DNA from: Anaerolinea sp.
Lineage (GTDB): Bacteria > Chloroflexota > Anaerolineae > Anaerolineales > Anaerolineaceae
Assembly: GCA_029975965.1 (NCBI GenBank)
Contig: JARKOV010000044.1
Location: 1 to 13,022 of the forward strand
Direction: 5' to 3'
DNA: 13,022 nt
A model generated the notes under the pieces. The model did not search any database and was not told where the DNA came from. It saw nothing but the letters and a program-made list of their open reading frames with translations. Below, piece after piece: positions 6,361 through 13,022 of this stretch; the first letter of the stretch is position 1, and every line of letters starts with the position of its first letter. The translations under genes and the position numbers were made by a program.

Positions 6361-7104
6361 TTAACTCGGAGGGGTCGGAGTCGGCAGGATTCGCTCTGCC
6401 TCAGGTTGAGGCGTCAGCTCCTGTTCCAACACCACGTCGAAGTACTTCCCCCACACGAGAGGAGAGATCGCTGGATCGCCTTCTTTGATCCCCACCCAGC
6501 CCGAAAGATACACGCTGCCGGTGCTGTTCGTCTGGAGCTGCACCCACATTGTCCGATCTTCACCCGCCAGGACCGGACCGCTCCAGGCATCCTGTCCGTC
6601 AAGGACTTTCACGGCATCCGGCAGCATAAAACGAGCCTCCACCAGCGGCGCGTCCACGGCGAAGCGGAAGCTCAAGCCCATCCAGAACGGCTTTCCCGCC
6701 ACCGGCTGCTCGGGGACTTCCAAAAGGAGCCGGCTCCTGCGCACCACCTCCAGGCACTGGCGGTTCAGGCACAAAGGTTCGTACTCTTCGATGGGCAATT
6801 CGGGGGCGCAGACAACATCTGGATAGGTTTCCTTGACAAAGGTGGTGTACGCGTTGGCCAGCTCCACCTGGGACACGTGGATGGCCTGCACGTCACCGCA
6901 CCCGCCCACGCGCATCAACATGCACTCGGAAGACGCCACGCAGGCTGCTCGCGAATCGAGAAATTCAAAGGCGCGCGCGGTGGATGCGAAATTTCGAGCA
7001 AAGACATCGATGCCCTCTTTAGAACGATCAAGGTCGGTACGACAGCCAGCCAGCACAATCATCAGGCAACATCCCGCCAGTACAGCAAGAGACCAACGAA
7101 CCAT
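6361..7104 (-). CDS. Predicted Cys-rich lipoprotein, unknown function
   Basis: A 247-residue exported protein without a family I can name. The N-terminus is a lipoprotein signal: MVRW, a hydrophobic stretch, then the lipobox LAGC with Cys21 as lipidation site. A Cys-rich part follows (Cys55, 61, 69, 99, 112 and 117) in the pattern CVASSECMLMRVGGCG ... LCLNRQCLEV, which looks disulfide-bonded. Residues 125-228 are beta-rich (for example RTMWVQLQTNSTGSVYLSG), like an Ig-type sandwich, and the tail PTPTPPS is low complexity. The start at 7104 has AGGTGAGG five bases upstream; a longer frame from 7137 adds 11 residues before this RBS and is less likely. It is convergent with the acyltransferase, 95 nt away, with no clear shared terminator. 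Surface location is well supported, function unknown. Confidence 0.75.
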   Translation of the reverse strand: MVRWSLAVLAGCCLMIVLAGCRTDLDRSKEGIDVFARNFASTARAFEFLDSRAACVASSECMLMRVGGCGDVQAIHVSQVELANAYTTFVKETYPDVVCAPELPIEEYEPLCLNRQCLEVVRRSRLLLEVPEQPVAGKPFWMGLSFRFAVDAPLVEARFMLPDAVKVLDGQDAWSGPVLAGEDRTMWVQLQTNSTGSVYLSGWVGIKEGDPAISPLVWGKYFDVVLEQELTPQPEAERILPTPTPPS

Positions 7105-7296
7105 CGTAACCTCACCTGGCAACCATCGGAATGCCACCCATCAATCCAAACAAGTTTGAACCGATTCAGCAACCTGGTAGGAATTTTTATATACGCCTAT
7201 TTATGATTTTACTGCTCACGACATAGAAACGATCAAGAACAGATTAAATAACGGCATTTCGTTACTCCGCAGCCAATACATGGCTTCCAGAGGGCG

Positions 7297-7932
7297 CTAT
7301 CTCTGCAGCAAGCCCCTTGTCAGAATCTCTTCAGGCCGCTCAAACATCGCCTCCGGCTGGTGCTGCTGCAGCATCTTCCGGTCGGTGTAGCCCCAGGTCA
7401 CCGCGCCGAACGGGATCTGCAGAGCCCGCGAAGATTGCAGGTCACGCACTTCGTCGCCGATGCTGAGGGCTTCGTGCGCAGCCAGGCCGGCTTTTCTCAA
7501 GATTTTTTGAAACCTGCTCTTTTTTCCGAACATGGACACACTCGTCTCGACATAGTCGAAGCGGGCGATATTCCTTGCACCTAACACGCAGCGCACGTTC
7601 TTGGCGGAATTCGAGGTGACGATAGCCAGTCGAACGCCTTGCTCGCACAGGCCGGTGATCACCTGTTGCATCCCTTCCACCAAGGGAATCCGGTCGATCT
7701 GGGCGCTCATCAGCTTTTTGAGATGATTGCCAATCAAGACCATCTTCCAGATCGAGATTTTGTACTTCGCCAGGATGTGGTGAATGTCAAAGGCGCGCAG
7801 TTGATCCAGTTCGTCACGGGCAAGATCAGGCAGCTTGTAACGCCGGGCGAGATCTCCAAAAACCGAAAGAAACCAGGGGTAGGAATCTGCCAACGTCCCG
7901 TCGAAATCGAAGAAAATCAATTTATAATTCAC
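7297..7932 (-). CDS. HAD-superfamily phosphatase, phosphoglycolate-phosphatase-like
   Basis: A 211-residue haloacid-dehalogenase-type hydrolase using an aspartyl-phosphate intermediate. Motif I is FFDFDGTLADSY with nucleophile Asp9 and acid/base Asp11; a helical cap covers about residues 18-85; motif II is IVTSNS (Thr106), motif III the Lys at 137/138 in FGKKSRF, motif IV IGDEVRD (Asp160, Asp164) for Mg binding. The cap shape and length resemble phosphoglycolate phosphatases and related sugar-phosphate phosphatases, but substrate cannot be read. The GTG at 7932 is chosen: it has GGGGA six bases upstream and puts the nucleophile nine residues in, as is usual. An ATG at 7971 adds 13 residues (MRRIHRGTEWGRS) lacking family character. 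A promoter lies at 8006-8034, divergent from the lipid kinase. All catalytic residues are present. Confidence 0.85.
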   Translation of the reverse strand: MNYKLIFFDFDGTLADSYPWFLSVFGDLARRYKLPDLARDELDQLRAFDIHHILAKYKISIWKMVLIGNHLKKLMSAQIDRIPLVEGMQQVITGLCEQGVRLAIVTSNSAKNVRCVLGARNIARFDYVETSVSMFGKKSRFQKILRKAGLAAHEALSIGDEVRDLQSSRALQIPFGAVTWGYTDRKMLQQHQPEAMFERPEEILTRGLLQR

Positions 7933-8005
7933 ACTTCGTCCCCATTCTGTGCCGCGATGAATTCGTCGCATTGGATGGCGTCGCCTCAGCCAACGGCGTG
8001 TAAGA

Positions 8006-8034
8006 ATTTTACAGAATTAATCGAATCAAATCAA
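8006..8034 (-). promoter_or_regulatory. Promoter for the HAD phosphatase gene
   Basis: On the minus strand TTGATT (8034-8029) and TAAAAT (8011-8006) are separated by 17 bp. Transcription would begin near 7999, giving a leader of about 67 nt to the GTG at 7932, or 28 nt to the ATG at 7971. The leader starts with a copy of the CTCAGCCAACGG motif on the opposite strand (7985-8000). Confidence 0.6.
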
Positions 8035-8089
8035 ACCGCCACCGGCAGGGTTATAGCATTACAAATCGATCCAGTGAGGACCCCATCCA

Positions 8090-9028
8090 ATGAATGAACA
8101 AGCCAGGCTGATCTATAACCCCGCTGCCGGGAAAGGCAGCGCCGCAAAGCATTTACCCAGGGTTCAGGCGCTTTTCGCGACTCACGGGCTGGAATACGAG
8201 CTGCACCTGACCGAACGACCAGGGCATGCTCAAGAGCTGGCGCGGCAGGCTGCCGAAGCGGGCGTTCCACTGGTGATCGCCGCCGGCGGCGATGGCACGG
8301 TCAACGAGACCATCAACGGTTTGATGACGGCCCGCTTGAACGGGTATAAACGCCCGGCGCTGGGGGTGGTGCCGGTTGGGCGTGGGAACGATTTTGCCTA
8401 CGGCATGAACATCCCCACCACGATGGAGGAAGCGGTTGCCGTCCTGGCGCAAGGCCACCGTCGCACCACCGATGTGGGCCACGTCACCGGAGGCGATTAC
8501 CCTGAAGGCCGCTATTTCGGCAATGGGGTCGGGCTGGGTTTTGACACTGTGGTCGGCTTTGAAGCCGCCAAGATCAAATGGCTGCAAGGGGCCGCCTCTT
8601 ACCTGGTGGCCGTGGTGCGCACCATCTTTCTCTACGCAAAAGCTCCCGTGTACCAGATCCTGCTGGACGAAGGCGAAGCCGAACAGCAGGCCTACCTGAT
8701 GGTCTCGGTGATGAACGGCAACCGCATGGGCGGCGCTTTCCTCATGGCACCCGATGGCGATCCGGCGGACGGCAGCTTCGACCTGTGCCTGGCAGGACAA
8801 GTTCCTCAGTTGAAAATCCTGCCTCTGGCGGCAAAGTTCATCTCCGGGACGCAGAAGGAACACCCTGCCGTGAGGATGGTGCGCGCGAAGAAAATCACCA
8901 TCCGCGCCGTCCAGGGCTCGATCCCGGCGCATGCCGACGGGGAGACGATCTGCACCGCCGGGCAGGCGTTGACCATCGAGCTGCATCCCGCCACCCTGGA
9001 AGTGGTTTCGCGAAATCATGAAGCGTAG
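8090..9028 (+). CDS. Diacylglycerol/lipid kinase family protein (YegS/DgkB-like)
   Basis: A 312-residue kinase of the DAGK catalytic family (YegS, DgkB, BmrU relatives), which phosphorylates diacylglycerol or similar lipids at the inner membrane face with ATP. The N-terminal nucleotide domain shows YNPAAGKG (residues 9-16), AAGGDGTVNETING (64-77, the hallmark GGDGT) and PVGRGNDFAYG (95-105, where many relatives have GTGNDFA). The C-terminal beta-sandwich shows FGNGVGLGFDT (143-153), MNGNRMGGAFLMAPDGDPADG and the terminal ADGE motif (HADGETI). Length matches the family. RBS TGAGGA is nine bases before the ATG. It overlaps the following acyltransferase gene by 11 nt, implying translational coupling, and phosphorylated lipid could pass between the two activities. 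Family sure, exact lipid substrate unknown. Confidence 0.92.
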   Translation: MNEQARLIYNPAAGKGSAAKHLPRVQALFATHGLEYELHLTERPGHAQELARQAAEAGVPLVIAAGGDGTVNETINGLMTARLNGYKRPALGVVPVGRGNDFAYGMNIPTTMEEAVAVLAQGHRRTTDVGHVTGGDYPEGRYFGNGVGLGFDTVVGFEAAKIKWLQGAASYLVAVVRTIFLYAKAPVYQILLDEGEAEQQAYLMVSVMNGNRMGGAFLMAPDGDPADGSFDLCLAGQVPQLKILPLAAKFISGTQKEHPAVRMVRAKKITIRAVQGSIPAHADGETICTAGQALTIELHPATLEVVSRNHEA

Positions 9029-9689
9029 CACCCGGGTGGTCAACTGGTTCTTGCGGCGCGTGTTCCAGGCGGTCTGCCGGATCGAGCTGCGGCACCTGGA
9101 TCGCATCCCACCCCACGGACCGTGCATCCTGGTTGGCAATCACGTCAGCTTTCTGGAAGTCCCGGTCGCCATCTCACATATCGATAATCCGCTGGTCACC
9201 GGACTGGCCAAGAAAGAATCCTGGAACAACCCGCTGTTCAACTTTCTCTTCAAACAGTGGGAGGTCATCCCCATCGATCGAGACAACATCGACCGCGAGG
9301 CGTTTCATCGCTCCCTCCAGGCCCTCGAACAGGGCAAGATGCTGGCGGTCTTCCCCGAGGGCACGCGCAGCAAAGACGGTCGCCTTCTGCCGGGAAAACC
9401 CGGCGTGACCGCCCTGGCGATGCGCTGCCGTGCACCGTTCATCCCGGTGGGGTTTTATGGTTATGAGAACTTCTGGGACAATTTAAAGCGCCTTCGCCGC
9501 ACCGAATTCACCATGGTGGTCGGTGAGCCTTTTCAGCTCAACGGCAACTGTGATTTCCGTTCAAAAGAGGTGCGCCAGGCGGTTACGGACGAGATCATGT
9601 TCAAGATCGCCGAGTTGCTCCCAGAATCATACCGTGGTCACTACCGCTTCGATGGCCCGGTCGATTACCGTTACGTCGTGACCGCTTGA
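9018..9689 (+). CDS. 1-acylglycerol-3-phosphate acyltransferase-like protein (PlsC family)
   Basis: A 223-residue LPLAT family member, likely making phosphatidic acid or a related lipid. Motif I is GNHVSFLEVP: His42 is present but the Asp of HX4D is Glu47, a conservative but uncommon change. Motif II is VIPIDRDN (83-90). Motif III is a full FPEGTRSKDGRLLPGKPG start, here FPEGTRS at 112-118, and motif IV is PFIPVGFYG. The N-terminal part has an amphipathic stretch (FLRRVFQAVCRIEL) that could sit on the membrane. The ATG lies inside the end of the lipid kinase gene with no independent RBS, so translation should depend on its neighbour. It is a better match to the family than the homologue at 5534. 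Family certain, acyl acceptor unknown. Confidence 0.88.
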   Translation: MKRSTRVVNWFLRRVFQAVCRIELRHLDRIPPHGPCILVGNHVSFLEVPVAISHIDNPLVTGLAKKESWNNPLFNFLFKQWEVIPIDRDNIDREAFHRSLQALEQGKMLAVFPEGTRSKDGRLLPGKPGVTALAMRCRAPFIPVGFYGYENFWDNLKRLRRTEFTMVVGEPFQLNGNCDFRSKEVRQAVTDEIMFKIAELLPESYRGHYRFDGPVDYRYVVTA

Positions 9690-9756
9690 GGGGATGGGGT
9701 AGGGCTGATGAAACCGACCACACCCCAGTGACCCTCCGATATGGGCCAAACCGATA

Positions 9757-9762
9757 TATAAT
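9757..9762 (+). promoter_or_regulatory. Possible -10 element
   Basis: TATAAT in ATATATAATAGGG, a perfect -10 hexamer, but the expected -35 position reads CTCCGA and gives no support. It could drive a leader across the repeats toward the ATPase. Low confidence. Confidence 0.3.
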
Positions 9763-9799
9763 AGGGCTAACGATATTTCTTAACGGTATCGTATAGCTT

Positions 9800-9833
9800 C
9801 TCAGCCAACGGTGTCAGTGACACACCCGCTGAG
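9800..9833 (+). repeat. Palindromic repeat with CTCAGC/GCTGAG arms and internal hairpin
   Basis: CTCAGC (9800-9805) pairs with GCTGAG (9828-9833); inside, GTGTC-AGT-GACAC (9811-9823) forms a perfect second hairpin. The outer parts (CTCAGCCA and CCCGCTGAGC) are shared with the repeat at 9968-10015 read on the other strand, but the core differs, so this may be a second subtype of the family. CTCAGCCAACGG also occurs at 7985-7996. Confidence 0.65.
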
Positions 9834-9881
9834 CGATGATGATTGCTTCCTAACGACCATTTTCATGAATATTTGTGATTG

Positions 9882-9915
9882 CTCAGGCCAACGGGGTAAG
9901 GGGACTGATTCTGAG
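9882..9915 (+). repeat. Degenerate CTCAG/CTGAG repeat
   Basis: CTCAGGCCAACGGGGT at 9882-9897 matches the neighbour at 9800 with one inserted G, and CTGAG at 9911-9915 closes a 5-bp stem. It is preceded by GATTG, as is the repeat at 9968. Probably a decayed copy. Confidence 0.45.
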
Positions 9916-9967
9916 ATCTTTTCTTCCCACGGCCGAGTAGCTATAAAAATCATCAATTTTTTATGAT

Positions 9968-10015
9968 TGCTCAGCGGGTAGAGGAGAAGCCTCTTGCACC
10001 CCTGGCTGAGGAGCA
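9968..10015 (-). repeat. Interspersed palindromic repeat, copy 2 (inverted)
   Basis: Reverse complement of copy 1 (3149-3203) with a few substitutions: GTGCAAGAG, CTTCTCCTCTA and CTGAGCA are all shared. Outer stem TGCTCAGC pairs with GCTGAGGAGCA with one bulge; an inner AGAGG/CCTCT hairpin has the loop CTTCT. It lies between the lipid genes and the ATPase. Confidence 0.85.
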
Positions 10016-10123
10016 CCAATTTCTTTACCTCCCGGTAGTGTTCCTATTGGTAGAGATCCGATGAAGAAGATTGGGCGCGGTCCCGTCATTTCGCCGGATT
10101 TCTTGTCCAGTCTCAACAAAGCA

Positions 10124-10130
10124 AAGGAGG
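10124..10130 (+). promoter_or_regulatory. Strong ribosome-binding site that fixes the ATPase start
   Basis: AAGGAGG five bases before the ATG at 10136. An in-frame ATG at 10061 would add 25 residues that lack family character and has no RBS, so 10136 is the likely start. Confidence 0.85.
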
Positions 10131-10135
10131 ATTGT

Positions 10136-12874
10136 ATGGAACTCAAGGACAGAGTTCAATTGATCGAGATGCCCAACCAGCCAATCGCCTGGCATGCCAC
10201 GCCCGAAGAAGTCGTCTACCAAAAGTTGCAAACCACCCTCCAGGGCCTATCCCGTGCCGAGGTTGAGGAACGGCAGCAGGAGTTTGGGCGCAACACCCTT
10301 CCGGCACGCACGCCACCCACCCTGATCGATGTAATTCTCCACCAGTTCAAAAGCCCACTCATCTATATTCTGCTCGTAGCGGCTGCGATTGCGTTGATCA
10401 CCGGAGACGTCAAGGATGCCATTTTTATCCTGGCCGTCATCTTCTTAAACGCGACCATCGGGACGATCCAGGAATGGCGAGCAGAACAGAGCGCTCACGC
10501 CTTGCAGCAATTGATCAAAGCCCAGGGGCGAGTCCGCCGGGATGGCCAACAACTGCTGGTCGACGCAGAGGAATTGGTCCCAGGCGATGTGGTGCTGCTC
10601 GAATCGGGCGATAGAGTATCGGCAGATTTGCGCCTTGTGCAGGTGAACAACCTGGCCATCGACGAAGCTTTTCTGACCGGGGAGTCTATCGCCGCCGAGA
10701 AAAAAGTCGCATTGATGGATAAGGATGCGCCGGTCAGCGACCGGCTCAATATGGCCTATGCCGGCTCAACCGTCATCTCTGGCCGGGGAATTGGGCTGGT
10801 CATTGCGACCGGGAAATATACCGAGGTAGGTAAGATCGCCCGCACGGTTGCCGAGGAAGAAGGCGCCAAACCTCCCCTGGTGTTACGGATGGAGAAATTC
10901 TCAAAGCAGATTAGCCTCATCGTGCTTGGCTTTGCAGGTCTCCTCGGAATCGTCGCCTTTGGTCGGGGGATGCCCTTCAACGAGGTTCTTATTCTGGTCA
11001 TCGCGATGGCAGTATCGGCCATACCTGAAGGCCTGCCCGTGGCCATGACGGTGGCTTTATCACTATCCACCGGGCGAATGGCGAAACGGAACGTGATTGT
11101 GCGGAAATTGACCGCGGTCGAAAGCCTGGGAAGTTGCACGGTCATCGCCAGCGATAAAACCGGCACCTTAACGGTCAACCAGCAGACGGTTCGAGTCATC
11201 TCATTTCTGGACGGCAGGCGAGTTTCGTTGAGCGGGCAAGGTTACAACGACCAAGGCGCAATCCACCTCGATGGCGCCGATGCGCCCGACCAGGCAACCA
11301 GAGCCAGGTTGGAGAACCTGGCACGGCATGCGGTTTTCTGCAACGAGGCAAACCTCCACAAGGAGAACGGATCCTGGTCGCACACAGGTGACGCGATGGA
11401 TGTGGCTTTGTTGGCCTTCGCATATAAGATTGGGGTAAACCCGGACGCGTTACGAAAACAGCATCCGAAACTGAGTGAAATCCCTTTTGAATCGGAAAAA
11501 CGCTTTGCCGCCACGCTTCACCAGTTAGAAAACGACTCGGTGTTGGTCGTGAAAGGCGCGGTTGAAACCATCCTGTCCTTTTGTGATCAGATGCAAACCC
11601 CCTCAGGGCCGCAAACCCTGGAACCTGGCAAAATCAACCAGCAGGCATTGGACCTGGCCGCGGATGGTTTTCGCGTTTTGGCCTTTGCCTCGAAACGAAT
11701 GCCGGCCGGTTCGCCGAACCTGGAATTGCACGAGAACCAACTGACCGGATTGACCCTGGATGCCCTGGTAGGTTTCATCGATCCGCTCCGACCGGAAGCA
11801 CAGGAGGCGGTCGGCGTCGCTCAGCAAGCCGGGATACGCGTCGCCATGATCACCGGAGACCATCCGGCCACAGCTTTCGCAATCGCCCACGACCTGGGGA
11901 TTGCCGCCAATCAGAGCCAGGTGGTGACCGGCCAGGAATTGGCTGAGATTGGCGATGTACACGTGCCGGAATTCTATGAACGGGTCAAGCATTCCAACGT
12001 TTTTGCTCGCGTTTCGCCGCATCAAAAATTGCACGTCGTAGACGCCCTGATGAGCCTGGGGAATTTTGTCGCCGTCACCGGCGACGGCGTCAACGACGCT
12101 CCCGCCCTGCAAAAGGCCAATATCGGCGTGGCGATGGGCTCCGGCACCGACATCGCCAAGGACACCGCCTCGATCATCGTGACCGACGATAACTTTGCCT
12201 CGATCGTTGCAGGTGTCGAAGAAGGACGCCATGCCTACGCCAATGTTCGCAAGGTCACCCTCTTGCTCATCTCAACCGGGCTGGCGGAGCTGGTGTTGAT
12301 TGGCCTTTCGATCGCCGCCGGTTTGCCGGTGCCACTGCTGGCCGTCCAAATTCTCTGGTTGAACCTGGTAACCAACGGCATTCAAGATGTGGCTTTGGCC
12401 TTCGAAGGCGGCGAGCCGAACATCATGCAAGCCAGGCCGCGTTCACCCAAAGAAGGGATATTCAATCGCAAGATGATCGAACAAGTCATGCTGAGCGGCC
12501 TCACCATGGCCTTGATCTGTTTTGCTGCCTGGGCATGGTTAATCAATACCGGCTGGGAAGAAACCGCTGCACGGAACGGCCTGTTGACTCTGCTGGTTTT
12601 GATGCAGTTCTACCACGTGCTGAACTGCCGCTCCGAAACAACCTCAGCCTTCCGCGTCCCGCTCAGAAGAAACCCGGTGCTGATCCTGGGGATGTTGCTC
12701 GCGTTCGTCATCCACATACTCGCCACCGAGGTGCCATTCCTGCAATCCTTGCTGCGCACCCAATCCCTGCCCATCCAATATTGGCTGGGGTTCGGAGCGG
12801 TGGGTATCGCCATGTTGGTCGTCTTAGAAATCTACAAATGGCAGGCCGGCTTGCGCCAGGCAAAGTCCGTATGA
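10136..12874 (+). CDS. Type-II cation-transporting P-type ATPase (calcium-pump-like)
   Basis: A 912-residue pump exporting a cation across the membrane with ATP, through an aspartyl-phosphate. Landmarks: N-terminal cation-ATPase domain with the phrase LSRAEVEERQQEFGRN (38-53); first helix pair 73-115; actuator TGES at 181-184; helix M4 AIPEGLP (295-301); phosphorylated Asp340 in DKTGTLT; nucleotide-domain KGAVE (473-477, usually KGAPE); MITGDHPAT (571-579); hinge TGDGVNDAPALQ (648-659); six C-terminal helices from about 707. PEGLP favours the calcium-type group, but compared with SERCA, the M6 aspartate (SERCA D800) is Asn747 and the M5 asparagine (N768) is Gly715, while Glu718, Asn743 and Thr746 match. 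So the transported ion may not be calcium; names such as calcium or magnesium pump would be guesses. It appears to be a single-gene unit. Confidence 0.93.
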   Translation: MELKDRVQLIEMPNQPIAWHATPEEVVYQKLQTTLQGLSRAEVEERQQEFGRNTLPARTPPTLIDVILHQFKSPLIYILLVAAAIALITGDVKDAIFILAVIFLNATIGTIQEWRAEQSAHALQQLIKAQGRVRRDGQQLLVDAEELVPGDVVLLESGDRVSADLRLVQVNNLAIDEAFLTGESIAAEKKVALMDKDAPVSDRLNMAYAGSTVISGRGIGLVIATGKYTEVGKIARTVAEEEGAKPPLVLRMEKFSKQISLIVLGFAGLLGIVAFGRGMPFNEVLILVIAMAVSAIPEGLPVAMTVALSLSTGRMAKRNVIVRKLTAVESLGSCTVIASDKTGTLTVNQQTVRVISFLDGRRVSLSGQGYNDQGAIHLDGADAPDQATRARLENLARHAVFCNEANLHKENGSWSHTGDAMDVALLAFAYKIGVNPDALRKQHPKLSEIPFESEKRFAATLHQLENDSVLVVKGAVETILSFCDQMQTPSGPQTLEPGKINQQALDLAADGFRVLAFASKRMPAGSPNLELHENQLTGLTLDALVGFIDPLRPEAQEAVGVAQQAGIRVAMITGDHPATAFAIAHDLGIAANQSQVVTGQELAEIGDVHVPEFYERVKHSNVFARVSPHQKLHVVDALMSLGNFVAVTGDGVNDAPALQKANIGVAMGSGTDIAKDTASIIVTDDNFASIVAGVEEGRHAYANVRKVTLLLISTGLAELVLIGLSIAAGLPVPLLAVQILWLNLVTNGIQDVALAFEGGEPNIMQARPRSPKEGIFNRKMIEQVMLSGLTMALICFAAWAWLINTGWEETAARNGLLTLLVLMQFYHVLNCRSETTSAFRVPLRRNPVLILGMLLAFVIHILATEVPFLQSLLRTQSLPIQYWLGFGAVGIAMLVVLEIYKWQAGLRQAKSV

Positions 12875-12891
12875 GCCGTTTCCAGCGATGG

Positions 12892-12920
12892 TTGATTTCA
12901 GTCATTCCCAATGTTATAAT
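12892..12920 (+). promoter_or_regulatory. Promoter after the ATPase gene
   Basis: TTGATT at 12892-12897 and TATAAT at 12915-12920 with a 17-bp spacer. Transcription would begin near 12927, within two bases of the left edge of the half-repeat at 12925. The product, a leader of a gene beyond the window or a small RNA, is not visible here. Confidence 0.7.
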
Positions 12921-12924
12921 CGCG

Positions 12925-12954
12925 GTAACTACTCAGCCAGAGGTGCAAGAGACT
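12925..12954 (+). repeat. Interspersed palindromic repeat, copy 3 (5' half only)
   Basis: Matches bases 3149-3178 of copy 1 at 28 of 30 positions, ending after GAGACT. The right half is missing and is replaced by the perfect hairpin at 12958. Confidence 0.8.
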
Positions 12955-12957
12955 GAA

Positions 12958-13000
12958 TTTGAGGTGTTTGCGGGGGCGAAGCCCCCGCAAACACCTCAAA
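12958..13000. terminator. Perfect 20-bp hairpin with GAA loop
   Basis: Arms at 12958-12977 and 12981-13000 are exact reverse complements, GC-rich near the loop (GCGGGGGC-GAA-GCCCCCGC) and TTT/AAA at the base. Only a broken T-run follows (CATTTTATTATA from 13009), so intrinsic termination is possible but not canonical. It could also be a mobile palindromic repeat unit. It ends 22 nt from the window edge. Confidence 0.55.
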
Positions 13001-13022
13001 ATAAGGGCATTTTATTATACCC

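Larger units (their letters stand above)
9690..10135. other. 446-bp gene-free stretch dense in palindromic repeats
   Basis: No coding sequence is supported here. It contains a TATAAT (9757-9762), an ACGATA/TATCGT dyad just downstream, three CTCAG-type palindromes (9800-9833, 9882-9915, 9968-10015), two copies of GATTGCTCAG (9877 and 9965) with a third partial match at 9841, an AT-rich AATCAT/ATGATT dyad before 9968, a possible weak TATAAA (9942-9947), and the ATPase RBS at 10124. It looks like an accumulation site for small repeats between two transcription units. Confidence 0.7.

Noticed and set aside
9690..10060. CRISPR array or leader
   Set aside because: The repeats here differ in length, spacing and orientation and there are no regular spacers or cas genes.
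10061..10135. Longer N-terminus for the P-type ATPase
   Set aside because: The ATG at 10061 lacks an RBS, and the ATG at 10136 has AAGGAGG at ideal spacing; the 25 extra residues have no family match.
11603..12232. Minus-strand frame of 209 codons inside the P-type ATPase
   Set aside because: It is antisense to the most conserved ATPase motifs, so the frame is explained by codon use of the pump gene.

Overview
This 13 kb window is GC-rich, densely coded bacterial chromosome with no tRNA, rRNA, CRISPR or insertion sequence that I can see. Gene content and style (a GH35 beta-galactosidase, a carbohydrate- or polyamine-type ABC ATPase, PlsC-like acyltransferases, short lipoproteins with Thr/Pro tails, many palindromic intergenic repeats) would fit an anaerobic Chloroflexota such as Anaerolineae. 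That assignment is an inference from general gene style; no marker gene here proves it.

Layout. (1) 2-520: the C-terminal part of an ABC transporter ATPase, convergent with a large GH35-type beta-galactosidase on the minus strand (625-2982); a 42-bp palindromic element lies between their ends. (2) 3149-4776: a repeat-bearing intergenic region, then a two-gene operon of a winged-helix regulator and a CPBP-family membrane protease. It is driven by a consensus-like promoter buried in a near-perfect 49-bp palindrome, and a strong hairpin follows it. (3) 4877-6265: a second copy of the 42-bp palindrome, a small beta-rich membrane-anchored protein of unknown function, and a divergent PlsC-like acyltransferase. 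(4) 6361-7932, minus strand: an unrecognised Cys-rich lipoprotein and a HAD phosphatase. (5) 8090-9689: a diacylglycerol/lipid kinase overlapping a second PlsC-like acyltransferase. (6) 9690-10135: a 446-bp gene-free stretch full of palindromic repeats, then a 912-residue type-II cation P-type ATPase (10136-12874). (7) 12892-13000: a good promoter that fires into half of an interspersed repeat followed by a perfect 20-bp hairpin.

How the parts may work together. The lipid kinase and the two acyltransferases suggest glycerolipid synthesis or remodelling, and the HAD phosphatase next to them could act on a small phosphorylated metabolite. The regulator and CPBP protease look like a self-regulated envelope module. 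The most unusual content is between the genes: two families of palindromic repeats, one showing stem changes that keep base pairing, and an autoregulatory-looking operator. I do not see a clearly new multi-gene system.
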